Numbered from the stretch's first letter, positions 22,064 to 29,657 are shown. The stretch is DNA of 64,000 nucleotides from Arthrobacter sp. ok362 (GCF_900102785.1 NZ_FNGC01000003.1:1-64000); one strand, 5' to 3'. A program made the numbers and translations. The notes: generated by a model from the letters alone, not told the origin.

Positions 22064-22089
22064 GACCGGGCCCCGGACTGCTCCCACGC

Positions 22090-22170
22090 GGGACATGCCC
22101 ATTTTTAGTTCGCTCGAGTGGGCACAATGGCATTATGTCCGGCGCAGGGCTGCTGCGCGGGACATGTCCA
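22090..22170. repeat. 81-bp repeat, copy 1, ends in GGGACATG motifs
   Basis: It matches 22211-22291 at 78 of 81 bases, with a period of 121 bp. It opens with GGGACATGCCC (22090-22100) and closes with GGGACATGTCC (22159-22169); the core GGACATGTCC is a perfect palindrome. Inside, GCGCAG-N5-CTGCGC forms a small hairpin. Related CATGTCC motifs recur right of the DUF559 gene. Confidence 0.85.
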
Positions 22171-22210
22171 GCCATTATGGTTGGGCCTGTCCGGCTCTTC
22201 CCACGATCCC

Positions 22211-22291
22211 GGGACATGCCCATTTTTTGGTCGCTCGAGTGGGCACAATGGCATTATGTCCGGCGCAGGGCTGCTGCGCGGGGCATGTCCA
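22211..22291. repeat. 81-bp repeat, copy 2
   Basis: Second copy, same orientation. It begins with GGGACATGCCC (22211-22221) and ends with GGGGCATGTCC (22280-22290). It differs from copy 1 at two positions after the T-run and one in the last motif, so the duplication is recent. Confidence 0.85.
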
Positions 22292-22398
22292 GTCCTCGCC
22301 CCGGGTCGGGTTTGCCGTGGCCTGGCCGGCCCGAGCAGTTGTCCACATAGCGCGGGATACGACTATCCGGGCGAAACATTGGGCTCCACCATGGGTGA

Positions 22399-23208
22399 AT
22401 GGCCAACATCATCGAGGTGCTCTCGAATTACGACGGCGTCGCCCGCGCCAAATACATTGCCGCGGCGGGGGTCTCCGATTTTCAACTCAAGTCTGCGATG
22501 GCCGCCGGATCGGTGTCCCGGGTAGCCCGGGGCGTCTATGCCTTGCCCGGTGCGGACGCGCAGCTGATTTCCATTCGCTCGCTTCCGGCGGAGCCTGCGT
22601 GTATTACCGCGGCTCACTTCAGCGGGCTGTGGGTTCTCGAAACCCCAGCCCAGCCGCATGTAGCCCTCACCCACAGCAGGAGCTACCAGGGCTTCATCTG
22701 TCACCGGGTTTCCGTACTGCCGACGCTTCTGGACACGGTCATCCAATGCTTGCGCTGCTTGCCCGAACTTGACGGGTTAATCATCGCCGAATCCGCCGTC
22801 GTGCTGAAGGGACTCCCTCTGGGTTCGCTGCGTCAGCGGCTCGATGGCCGGAATGACTCCCGGGAGCGCCGGATTGTATCGGCGATCGTCCCGCAGTCGC
22901 AGTCGATCATTGAGTGCCTGGCCCGGTTCCTTCTGCGGCGGCCCGGTTTCCATGTTGAATCTCAGGTCAACGTTCCCGGCATGGGACACCTGGACCTGAT
23001 GGTCGATGGCCGTCTCGGCGTAGAGGCTGACGGGGCCGGGTTCCACATGGACAGGACGAGCTTCGAGGAAGACCGGCGGCGTTGGAACGTAACAACGCGC
23101 CGGGGAATCCCGACACTGATTGTGACCTACCAGCTACTGAGGGACCATCCTGAGGATTTCATCACCATGGTCCGGGGAGCGCTGAACAGGCTGTCTGCCG
23201 CCGCCTAG
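22399..23208 (+). CDS. DUF559 protein: AbiEi-like N-terminus, Vsr-like endonuclease C-terminus
   Basis: A 269-aa protein. Residues about 1-75 resemble the winged-helix AbiEi/type IV antitoxin-like N-terminal domain (GVARAKYIAAAGVSDFQLKS, VARGVYALP). Residues about 180-262 match the DUF559/Vsr-like PD-(D/E)XK nuclease fold: D199 (GHLDLMVD), E209 and D211 (GVEADG), then H216, D218, E223 and D225 in the HMDRTSFEEDRRR stretch. The metal-binding set looks intact, so it may be active. It belongs to a family that is expanded in Arthrobacter and relatives and whose role is not established. No good ribosome-binding site precedes the ATG. CATGYCC repeat clusters flank it on both sides. Confidence 0.82.
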   Translation: MANIIEVLSNYDGVARAKYIAAAGVSDFQLKSAMAAGSVSRVARGVYALPGADAQLISIRSLPAEPACITAAHFSGLWVLETPAQPHVALTHSRSYQGFICHRVSVLPTLLDTVIQCLRCLPELDGLIIAESAVVLKGLPLGSLRQRLDGRNDSRERRIVSAIVPQSQSIIECLARFLLRRPGFHVESQVNVPGMGHLDLMVDGRLGVEADGAGFHMDRTSFEEDRRRWNVTTRRGIPTLIVTYQLLRDHPEDFITMVRGALNRLSAAA

Positions 23209-23212
23209 AGTC

Positions 23213-23239
23213 GGACGCGAATTCCAAATTCGTGCGTCC
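23213..23239 (+). terminator. Hairpin directly after the DUF559 gene
   Basis: GGACGCGAATT (23213-23223) pairs with AATTCGTGCGTCC (23227-23239) with a 2-nt bulge and a CCA loop. No T-run follows. Possible terminator 4 nt after the stop codon. Confidence 0.5.
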
Positions 23240-23256
23240 TTGCAATGCACCCTCGC

Positions 23257-23334
23257 ACTGCGATCCCGCGCTTCGCCCCAGCGCTGTGATCCTGCGCTTC
23301 GCCTCTGGACTGTGACCCTGCACTGCGCCCGGCC
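23257..23334. repeat. Degenerate tandem repeat of about 27 bp, three units
   Basis: Three successive variants of CTGYGATCCYGCGCTTCGCC lie between the DUF559 hairpin and the CATGTCC cluster. The third is more diverged. Non-coding by position and frame. Confidence 0.55.
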
Positions 23335-23335
23335 A

Positions 23336-23383
23336 CCACTGGACATGTCCCTTGCTCCGTCGATTCACCACTGGACATGTCCC
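23336..23383 (-). repeat. Two inverted-orientation CATGTCC motifs
   Basis: CCACTGGACATGTCCC occurs at 23336-23351 and 23368-23383. On the minus strand this reads GGGACATGTCCAGTGG, the same motif as in the array to the right but in opposite orientation. Period 32 bp. Confidence 0.75.
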
Positions 23384-23421
23384 GCGCTGGCTGGCCGTGA
23401 TGAGCATAACGGTGAAATGTC

Positions 23422-23640
23422 CATCGCCGGCAGCGAGGGGAGGGCATGTCCACTGGTTGCCGGGGGTGCGGGTGGGCATGTGCGCGGCCGGCAGCGAGGG
23501 GAGGGCATGTCCACTGGTTGCGGGGGTGCGGGTGGGCATGTGCGCGGCCGGCAGCGAGGGGAGGGCATGTCCACTGGTCGCCCGGGGGTGCGGGAGGGCA
23601 TGTCCACTGGGGACGTGCTGGGGAGGGCATGTCCACTGGA
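23422..23640 (+). repeat. 60/61-bp tandem array with five GGGCATGTCCACTGG motifs
   Basis: Units of about 60 bp beginning GCCGGCAGCGAGGGGA repeat nearly perfectly from 23422 to about 23590. Two truncated units follow. The motif GGGCATGTCCACTGG is at 23442, 23503, 23563, 23596 and 23625. Each full unit also carries a degenerate GGGCATGTGCG (around 23475 and 23535). A further degenerate AATGTCC lies at 23417. The array ends about 30 bp from the stop of the next gene. Confidence 0.85.
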
Positions 23641-23668
23641 CGCCAGCGACCACCCGGGGAACCGCCGG

Positions 23669-23917
23669 TCAGGGGCCCTGCACGCGCGGGGCGCGGCGCG
23701 GCGGGGGCGGCGGGACTTCCTTGGCCGCCACTACGAGGGGGAGGGCGATGACGACGTCGGAGCGGCGGGTGCGGACGGTGCAGGCGCCGTCGGCTCGTTC
23801 CACGAGCTCGCCAAGGGCATCCGTCAGCCCGCCGTCGATCCGGTACCGGACCACAACGCGCGTGCCGAGCGGTGCGCCGGAGAGGAACTGCTGGGGCAAG
23901 GGCAAAGGCGAGCTCAT
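23669..23917 (-). CDS. Small SH3-like domain protein (Rv0428c N-terminal type), possibly truncated acetyltransferase
   Basis: An 82-aa protein reading MSSPLPLPQQFLSGAPLGTR and onward through VVVRYRIDGGLTDALGELVE. It resembles the SH3-like domain at the N-terminus of the GNAT protein Rv0428c, but no acetyltransferase domain follows: it ends in a Pro/Arg tail close to the CATGTCC array. It may be a genuine stand-alone form or a remnant cut at the repeats. The longer frame from 24145 has no start signal and overlaps fdxA. TACTAT 6 nt upstream of ATG 23917 suggests a leaderless message. Divergent from the ferredoxin gene. Confidence 0.6.
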   Translation of the reverse strand: MSSPLPLPQQFLSGAPLGTRVVVRYRIDGGLTDALGELVERADGACTVRTRRSDVVIALPLVVAAKEVPPPPPRRAPRVQGP

Positions 23918-23923
23918 CAGATC

Positions 23924-23929
23924 ATAGTA
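23924..23929 (-). promoter_or_regulatory. Putative -10 box for leaderless SH3-like gene
   Basis: TACTAT on the minus strand, 6 nt before the ATG at 23917. It supports that start rather than the longer frame. Confidence 0.5.
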
Positions 23930-24068
23930 AGACGCGGAGCATGTATGACGTCCCGCTAGGTTCGCGGGAACAGGCTGGGAGATAATAGGCTCAGAAGTCA
24001 GAACCCCGGCGCTCAGGCCGGGAAACCATCCGGCCGGTCGCCGGAACCAACGTGGAGAGGCCAGGGAC

Positions 24069-24395
24069 GTGACGTACGTAATCGCGCAGCCGTGTGTAGA
24101 TGTCAAAGACAAGGCATGCATTGAGGAGTGCCCCGTCGATTGCATCTACGAGGGTGAGCGTTCCCTGTACATCCACCCCGACGAGTGCGTGGACTGCGGT
24201 GCCTGCGAGCCGGTCTGCCCCGTGGAGGCGATCTACTACGAGGACGACACCCCCGAAGAGTGGGCCGACTACTACAAGGCCAACGTCGAGTTCTTCGACG
24301 AGCTCGGCTCCCCGGGCGGCGCCGCGAAGGTCGGCAACACCCACACCGACCACCCCATGATCGCCGCCCTGCCGCCGCAGAACCAAGACAACTAG
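24069..24395 (+). CDS. fdxA: Seven-iron ferredoxin
   Basis: A 108-aa electron carrier with one 3Fe-4S and one 4Fe-4S cluster. Cysteines at 9, 17, 21, 25 and 40, 43, 46, 50 give the pattern C-x7-C-x3-C-x3-C and C-x2-C-x2-C-x3-CP. The C-terminal half is acidic, as in actinobacterial FdxA/FdxC. It starts at GTG 24069 after GGAGAGG. dapC follows 12 bp downstream, the order seen for fdxC and the succinyl-DAP aminotransferase gene in other actinobacteria. Confidence 0.96.
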   Translation: MTYVIAQPCVDVKDKACIEECPVDCIYEGERSLYIHPDECVDCGACEPVCPVEAIYYEDDTPEEWADYYKANVEFFDELGSPGGAAKVGNTHTDHPMIAALPPQNQDN

Positions 24396-24407
24396 GACGG
24401 CGCTACG

Positions 24408-25556
24408 GTGACATCCGCGGTGCGCACCTTCGGCCTGAGCCTGCCCGACTACCCGTGGGAGGCCATGGCGCCATATCTCGCCACGGCGGCCCGGCACGCG
24501 GCAGGAGCCGTCAACCTTTCCATCGGCACCCCGGTGGACCCGACGCCGGACCTCATCCAGGACGCGCTGCGCGTCGCCGCGGACGCCCCCGGCTATCCGA
24601 CCGTCCACGGGACGCCGGCCCTGCGGGAAGCCATCGCCGGCTGGTTTGCGCGCCGGCGCGGCGTCCCCGGGCTTGATCCGCGGGATGTGATGCCGACGGT
24701 GGGTTCCAAGGAACTCGTCGCCTGGCTGCCGTTCCTGCTGGGACTGAAACCGGGCGACGTCGTCGTCCGCCCCACGGTCGCGTACCCCACCTATGACATC
24801 GGCGCCACCTTTGCCGGTGCGGAGCAGATCGCCGCCGACGACCTCGATGAGCTCGACGCCGGCACCCGGTCCCGCGTGCGCCTGGTCTGGGTCAATTCAC
24901 CGGCCAACCCCACCGGCAGCGTCCGGGACATCGCCTCGCTGCGGCGGATGGTCCGGCAGGCCCGCGAACTCGGCGCCGTCGTCGCGTCCGACGAATGCTA
25001 CGCCGAACTCGGCTGGGGGGAGTGGGACGTCCAGCGCGGCGGCACTCCTGTCCCCAGCATCCTGGACCCGCAGGTCGCAGAAGGCTCCCACGATGGCCTG
25101 CTCGCCGTCTATTCGCTGAGCAAACAGTCCAATGTGGCCGGCTACCGGGCGGCATTTGTCGCCGGCGATCCGGTGATCATGGCGAACCTGGTCAACAGCC
25201 GCAAGCACGCGGGGATGATTGTTCCCTATCCGGTCCAGGAAGCCATGCGGGTGGCCCTCGGCGACGACGCCCACGTCCAGGCCCAGAAAGACTTGTACCG
25301 GGGCCGACGGGAACGGATCGTGCCCGCGCTGGAGGCTTTCGGCCTGACAATCCATGAGTCCAGGGCTGGCCTATATCTGTGGGCCACCGCCGGCGAGGCG
25401 ACGTGGGACACCGTGGGCCGGCTCGCGAACCGCGGAATCGTGGTTGGCCCCGGGGTTTTCTACGGCGACGCCGGCAACGGGTTCATCCGGGTGGCGCTGA
25501 CCGCCAGCGACGAGAGGATCGACGCCGCGGTATCGCGGCTGGCCCCGGAAGCGTAA
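24408..25556 (+). CDS. dapC: Succinyldiaminopimelate transaminase
   Basis: A 382-aa PLP enzyme of aminotransferase class I/II. It converts N-succinyl-2-amino-6-ketopimelate to N-succinyl-LL-diaminopimelate in the lysine and peptidoglycan pathway. The Schiff-base lysine is K239 in SLSKQSNVAGYR; the cofactor-binding segments NSPANPTG and DECYAELGW are present. It starts with GTG at 24408. Context supports the role: fdxA precedes it, and dapD and dapE lie a few kilobases downstream. Confidence 0.93.
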   Translation: MTSAVRTFGLSLPDYPWEAMAPYLATAARHAAGAVNLSIGTPVDPTPDLIQDALRVAADAPGYPTVHGTPALREAIAGWFARRRGVPGLDPRDVMPTVGSKELVAWLPFLLGLKPGDVVVRPTVAYPTYDIGATFAGAEQIAADDLDELDAGTRSRVRLVWVNSPANPTGSVRDIASLRRMVRQARELGAVVASDECYAELGWGEWDVQRGGTPVPSILDPQVAEGSHDGLLAVYSLSKQSNVAGYRAAFVAGDPVIMANLVNSRKHAGMIVPYPVQEAMRVALGDDAHVQAQKDLYRGRRERIVPALEAFGLTIHESRAGLYLWATAGEATWDTVGRLANRGIVVGPGVFYGDAGNGFIRVALTASDERIDAAVSRLAPEA

Positions 25557-25658
25557 CAATGCTGTGACGCGTGCCACATGTGGCGTGTTTTCGGCGTATA
25601 GGAGCCCTCCCGGATTAGTGCCACCCGCGAAGTGAAGGTACTTTTGAACTGACGATCA

Positions 25659-25775
25659 ATGGTGGCTTTCCACAAGAAGGCAGCGCAGCCTTTGGAATTC
25701 CTGTCCGCACAGGATCCGCGGGCAGCTTCACCAGATGTTGGACCAGCTTTCGACAGAGGCCCCGATGCCTCATGA
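25659..25775 (+). CDS. Possible 38-aa upstream ORF of gltA
   Basis: A short frame beginning MVAFHKKAAQPLEFLSAQD sits in the 228-bp leader of citrate synthase and ends 9 nt before its ATG, with its stop inside the gltA ribosome-binding site. It has no strong ribosome-binding site and no recognised relatives. It could be a regulatory uORF or chance. Confidence 0.25.
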   Translation: MVAFHKKAAQPLEFLSAQDPRAASPDVGPAFDRGPDAS

Positions 25776-25784
25776 GGAGACTCC

Positions 25785-27068
25785 ATGACTGAAACCACCA
25801 GCGCAACCCTGCGCCATGCCGGCGGCGAGCTCGAACTCCCGCGCATCAAGGTTGTAGAAGGAAACGAAGGCTACGACGTTTCCAAGCTGCTGAAGCAGAC
25901 CGGCGCCGTCGCCTTCGACCCCGGTTTCATGAACACCGCGGCCACTACCTCGGCCATCACCTACATCGACGGTGACGCCGGCATCCTGCGCTACCGCGGC
26001 TACCCGATCGAGCAGCTGGCCCAGCACTCAAGCTTCCTGGAAGTCTCCTACCTGCTGATCTACGGCAACCTGCCGACCCCCACCGAGCTGGAAGCCTTCG
26101 ACCAGAGGATCCGCCACCACACGCTGCTGCACGAGGAGCTCAAGGGCTTCTTCAGCGGTTTCCCCCGTGACGCCCACCCGATGCCGGTACTGTCCTCGGC
26201 CGTGTCCGCGCTCTCGACGTTCTACCAGGACTCGCTGGATCCATTCAACGCCGAGCAGGTGGAGGTCTCCACCATCCGCCTCATGGCCAAAATGCCGGTC
26301 ATCGCCGCCTACGCCCACAAGAAGTCGATCGGCCAGCCCATGCTGTACCCGGACAACTCAATGAACCTGGTGGAGAACTTCCTGCGCCTCAGCTTTGGCC
26401 TGCCGGCCGAGCAGTACGAGGTGGACCCGGTTGTCGCCAAGGCCCTGGACCTGCTCCTGATCCTGCACGCTGACCATGAGCAGAACTGTTCCACCTCGAC
26501 CGTGCGCCTGGTCGGCTCCTCGAACGCCAACTTGTTCGCGTCCGTCTCCGCCGGCATCAACGCCCTCTTCGGCCCCGCCCACGGCGGTGCCAACGAGGCC
26601 GTCCTGAAGATGCTGCGCCAGATCCAGGCCGACGGCATCAAGCCCGAGGACTACATGGAGAAGGTCAAGAACAAGGAAGACGGCGTGCGCCTCATGGGCT
26701 TCGGGCACCGCGTCTACAAGAACTACGACCCGCGCGCCAAGATCATCAAGGCCACGGCCCATGAAGTCCTCAGCAAGCTCGGCGGAAATGACGAGCTCCT
26801 CGACATCGCCATGCGCCTTGAGGAGAAAGCCCTGGGCGACGACTACTTCATCCAGCGCAAGCTCTACCCGAACGTGGACTTCTACACCGGCCTGATCTAC
26901 AAGGCCATGGGCTTCCCCGAAAAGATGTTCACGGTGCTGTTCGCGATCGGACGCCTGCCGGGCTGGATCGCCCAGTGGCGCGAGATGATCAGCGACCCCA
27001 ACACCAAGATCGGCCGCCCGCGCCAGCTCTACGTCGGCGAACCGGAACGCAACTACCCGTCGCTGTAG
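25785..27068 (+). CDS. gltA: Citrate synthase (type II, hexameric)
   Basis: A 427-aa TCA-cycle enzyme joining oxaloacetate and acetyl-CoA. Catalytic residues by position: H266 (GPAHGGANEA), H308 (GFGHRVYKNYDPRA) and D365 (PNVDFYTG). The N-terminal beta region (about 10-75) marks the type II form. GAGGAGA is placed 5-11 nt before ATG 25785. The leader of about 228 bp carries a possible uORF. Two hairpins follow the gene. Confidence 0.97.
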   Translation: MTETTSATLRHAGGELELPRIKVVEGNEGYDVSKLLKQTGAVAFDPGFMNTAATTSAITYIDGDAGILRYRGYPIEQLAQHSSFLEVSYLLIYGNLPTPTELEAFDQRIRHHTLLHEELKGFFSGFPRDAHPMPVLSSAVSALSTFYQDSLDPFNAEQVEVSTIRLMAKMPVIAAYAHKKSIGQPMLYPDNSMNLVENFLRLSFGLPAEQYEVDPVVAKALDLLLILHADHEQNCSTSTVRLVGSSNANLFASVSAGINALFGPAHGGANEAVLKMLRQIQADGIKPEDYMEKVKNKEDGVRLMGFGHRVYKNYDPRAKIIKATAHEVLSKLGGNDELLDIAMRLEEKALGDDYFIQRKLYPNVDFYTGLIYKAMGFPEKMFTVLFAIGRLPGWIAQWREMISDPNTKIGRPRQLYVGEPERNYPSL

Positions 27069-27075
27069 CCCGTCC

Positions 27076-27147
27076 GCCTGCCACGGCAGGCACGCGACAG
27101 CGAGCACGGCGCCGGCCGCGCACCTCAGCAGGAGGTGCGCGGCCGGC
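27076..27147 (+). terminator. Double hairpin after gltA
   Basis: A 7-bp hairpin (27076-27082 with 27085-27091) is followed by a perfect 16-bp stem (27111-27126 with 27132-27147). There is no T-run, but the stability and the position between gltA and tetR suggest a terminator. Confidence 0.65.
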
Positions 27148-27249
27148 GTCGTTCACAGGCTGCGCCGTGCCGCTGTGACCCGCGCCACGCCGCCGTTGGG
27201 ACCGGTGTGCCCTGAAGCGGCAGCGGCACGGACGTGCTAAAAAAGACCA

Positions 27250-27945
27250 GTGCCTAAATTTGTCGACGCCGTAATCCGGCGCCAGGAAGTAGTTGACGCA
27301 GTCTTCAGGATCATCGCCGCGGATGGTCTTGAGCGGGCCTCCCTGCGGGAGGTTGCAGATGAAGCGCAGCTGGCCGTCGGCTCGGTGCGGCACTATTTCG
27401 CCAGCAGCGACGAGCTCTTGACCCACGCCTTCTCCGTCGTGGTGGACCGGATCGTCGGCCGCCTCGCCGACGCGGACTCCCGGCTGGGGGACCTGCCGCC
27501 AGGGTCGGCGGAGCACCATGTTGCCGTCATGGCGCTGCTGGGTGAGTTTCTTCCGCTGGACGAGGAACGGGCGGTCGACGCCTGCGTCTGGATGGCCTTC
27601 AAGAATGCCGCCCGGATAAAGCCCTTCCTGGCAGCCGAGGCCGACCGGAGCCATCGCGCGGTGGCCGCAGTCGTGGGCGGACTCATCCTGGGCCTGGCCG
27701 ACGGTGCCGGTACCGACGGCGCCGGTACCGACGGTGCCGGCATGGATGGGTCAGTCAGCGTCGACCAGCAGGTGCTCGTCACCGAGGCGGAGCTGCTGCT
27801 GGCAGTCCTGGACGGTCTGACAATGCACGCCCTCCTGCAGCCCGAATGGATGACGGCGCTGATGTGCAAGGACGTGCTCGAGGCCCATCTTGAGGGCCTG
27901 GACCGACGGCTGGCGGCCGGGCAGCCAGCCGTTAACGCGTCATAA
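27250..27945 (+). CDS. TetR-family regulator
   Basis: A 231-aa repressor-type protein. The N-terminal helix-turn-helix spans about residues 8-55 (QEVVDAVFRIIAADGLERAS, QLAVGSVRHYFASSDELL). The C-terminal ligand domain contains three DGAG[TM] repeats near residues 151-165, encoded by 15-bp tandem units at 27700-27744. It starts at GTG 27250 with TAAAAA 6 nt upstream, so it may be leaderless. The target genes are unknown. Confidence 0.86.
   Translation: MPKFVDAVIRRQEVVDAVFRIIAADGLERASLREVADEAQLAVGSVRHYFASSDELLTHAFSVVVDRIVGRLADADSRLGDLPPGSAEHHVAVMALLGEFLPLDEERAVDACVWMAFKNAARIKPFLAAEADRSHRAVAAVVGGLILGLADGAGTDGAGTDGAGMDGSVSVDQQVLVTEAELLLAVLDGLTMHALLQPEWMTALMCKDVLEAHLEGLDRRLAAGQPAVNAS
27700..27744 (+). 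repeat. Three 15-bp tandem units inside tetR
   Basis: Units at 27700, 27715 and 27730 (GACGGYGCCGGTACC and variants) encode DGAGT, DGAGT and DGAGM. The repeat keeps the frame. Confidence 0.75.
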
Positions 27946-27992
27946 CAACAGGAATAGACTGAGATCGTACGGCTTGCCAAGGAGGCAATTGG

Positions 27993-28604
27993 ATGCACCA
28001 TACCGGCGGACCTGGCTGGCGGATCACGATGGATACTTCTGGTCCCATGCTCATAGCCCTTTACGTCCGTGACGCTGCCGGTCTGGACACTGCGGGGCAC
28101 CCGGCGCTCTGCCACGTGGCCCCGAAGATCCGTGCCGCGGACCACACCCATCTGATCGCCGAGGTTGGCGGCCCGGCCGCGCTCAAGACCGAGTGGGAAG
28201 CCTGGTGGGAACAGCTGCTGAAGGCCCACCCGGAAATGTCCCCCGAGCTCTCCCCGCCGGGCTTCCGTGCGTTCGGCAATTCGCCGGCACTCCGGCGCGT
28301 GCTGCAGGCCCACTTCGGGGCGGCGCTGACCTGGGCCCGCGAACGCCGCGGCGAATACGTGGCCCTCGAAGCGGAGCGCGAAGCCAACGGCAACACCGAA
28401 CTGCTGGCCGACATGGTGGAGGACCGCCTGCTTGAGGTGGGACGCGCATCAAAGGATTTCGGCCTGACGATCATCGAACTCCCGCTCGCGGAGCCGCGGG
28501 CCTGGTACCTCGAGCCGGACAAGATCATCATGAGCCACGAGTTGTTGTCCCAGCCGGAGCTGTTCCGCAGCTACGTGCAGCCGGTGGTCGACCTGCTGGT
28601 CTGA
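27993..28604 (+). CDS. Conserved hypothetical protein
   Basis: A 203-aa soluble protein, acidic and without signal or membrane segments. AAGGAGG at 27979-27985, 7 nt before ATG 27993, gives a firm start. Visible segments include HVAPKIRAADHTHLIAEVGG, WARERRGEYVALEAEREANG and IIMSHELLSQPELFRSYVQP. I do not recognise a functional family. It lies 47 bp after tetR and may be cotranscribed with it. Confidence 0.75.
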   Translation: MHHTGGPGWRITMDTSGPMLIALYVRDAAGLDTAGHPALCHVAPKIRAADHTHLIAEVGGPAALKTEWEAWWEQLLKAHPEMSPELSPPGFRAFGNSPALRRVLQAHFGAALTWARERRGEYVALEAEREANGNTELLADMVEDRLLEVGRASKDFGLTIIELPLAEPRAWYLEPDKIIMSHELLSQPELFRSYVQPVVDLLV

Positions 28605-28627
28605 AATCCGTGCGGTGGCTGTCCGCC

Positions 28628-28673
28628 GGTCCGCTACACGCCCGGCTGCCGGTCCGCTGCGCGCCCGGCTGCC
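28628..28673. repeat. Two 23-bp tandem units
   Basis: Units at 28628-28650 and 28651-28673 match at 21 of 23 bases (GGTCCGCTACACGCCCGGCT...). They fill the gap between two convergent genes. Confidence 0.7.
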
Positions 28674-28682
28674 CGCTGGCGG

Positions 28683-29540
28683 TCAGGTGCCGGGCGCGTC
28701 GGCGACGGTTATCCGGACCTGGCCGGCCGGGACTTGAGCCGGCTGCCAGCCGTGGCGGGACTGCCGGTTCCAGGCGCGGCCGTCGACCTCCACGCTGGTG
28801 ATGGCGAGCTCCTTGGCGTTGGCCACGGCCCACTGCCCCACAGCCCAGGCCTGGGTGCCATCGGCATCGACGAGCAGCGTCCGGCCGCTGGTGGACGTCT
28901 GGACATCCCCAAGGGCAGCGGTCAGCTCCGTGGTGACCGCAGCAGGATCCCCGGCGGTGTCGGGGGACCGCAGCGAGCAGTCCAGGCCTGCAGGCGTCTG
29001 GCCGCTCAGGGCCGAGGCGAACGCGCGGGCCATCGGCTCATGCTGGGCGTAGGCCTCCGGGAACGCCGAGCGCTGGACCCGCTGGGCGGCATCGGTGATC
29101 TCCAGCGACTCGTACCCGGAGATCTCGACGAGCGCATCGTAGAAGGCGTTGGCGGCGTGGTACGGGTCCATCACCTGCGCGGTGGTGCCCCAGCCCTGGG
29201 ACGGTCGCTGCTGGAACAATCCGCGCGAGTCGGGGCCAGCCTGGTCGCCATGGCCGATGTTGCGCAGTTTGGATTCCTGCATCGACGTGGCCAGCGCGAT
29301 GCTGGCGGCCCTGGCGGGAAGCCCGCGCCGGACCGCGACGGCGGTGATGAGGGAAGCGTTAGCCGCCTGGTCGGTGGCGAGGTCATCGCCTCCGCTGCCC
29401 GCGGCCGTGCAGCGTTCGGTGATCAACGTTTCTGATCGCTGCAGGAACGCCACCGCGGTGTAGATCGCGCCTGCGACCATCGCCAGGGTCAGCAGAAGGA
29501 CGATCCGGCGCCGCCAGCTCCCTCGTCGTGCCACGAACAT
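28683..29540 (-). CDS. Membrane-anchored lysozyme-fold-like protein
   Basis: A 285-aa protein with an N-terminal basic segment and one membrane helix (about 13-33), the rest extracytoplasmic. Residues about 65-165 contain ATSMQESKLRNIGHGDQAGP and DSRGLFQQRPSQGWGT, a pattern like lytic transglycosylases in which E of MQES would be catalytic. Relatives are often labelled heavy metal transporter, which the sequence does not support. The C-terminal part is a separate, unrecognised domain. It may act on peptidoglycan (inference). Confidence 0.72.
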   Translation of the reverse strand: MFVARRGSWRRRIVLLLTLAMVAGAIYTAVAFLQRSETLITERCTAAGSGGDDLATDQAANASLITAVAVRRGLPARAASIALATSMQESKLRNIGHGDQAGPDSRGLFQQRPSQGWGTTAQVMDPYHAANAFYDALVEISGYESLEITDAAQRVQRSAFPEAYAQHEPMARAFASALSGQTPAGLDCSLRSPDTAGDPAAVTTELTAALGDVQTSTSGRTLLVDADGTQAWAVGQWAVANAKELAITSVEVDGRAWNRQSRHGWQPAQVPAGQVRITVADAPGT

Positions 29541-29560
29541 ACTCCCTCAGGCCCTTGCGG

Positions 29561-29596
29561 GCTGCGTCATCGGCTGCGTCATCGGCTGCTTCATCG
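29561..29596. repeat. Three 12-bp tandem units
   Basis: GGCTGCGTCATC occurs twice and GGCTGCTTCATC once, contiguous, in the 117-bp gap upstream of the lysozyme-like gene. Confidence 0.7.
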
Positions 29597-29657
29597 TTGC
29601 GGGTCGGCCCCGCCGGGGCGGTCTTCGCTGCCCGCCATACCGTACCAGCCGGTGCGG

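Larger units (their letters stand above)
22064..22398. other. Repeat-filled intergenic region left of the DUF559 gene
   Basis: Apart from the two 81-bp repeats described separately, this stretch holds about 100 bp of unique sequence before the DUF559 start. I find no clear promoter or ribosome-binding site for that gene. Confidence 0.6.

Noticed and set aside
22391..22398. Earlier ATG at 22391 as start of the DUF559 gene
   Set aside because: It is out of frame with the protein.
23422..23640. CRISPR-like array
   Set aside because: Whole 60-bp units repeat, including the parts that would be spacers, and no cas genes are present. It is a simple tandem array.
28683..29540. Heavy metal transporter label for the lysozyme-like protein
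   Set aside because: One membrane helix and a transglycosylase-like motif do not fit a transporter.
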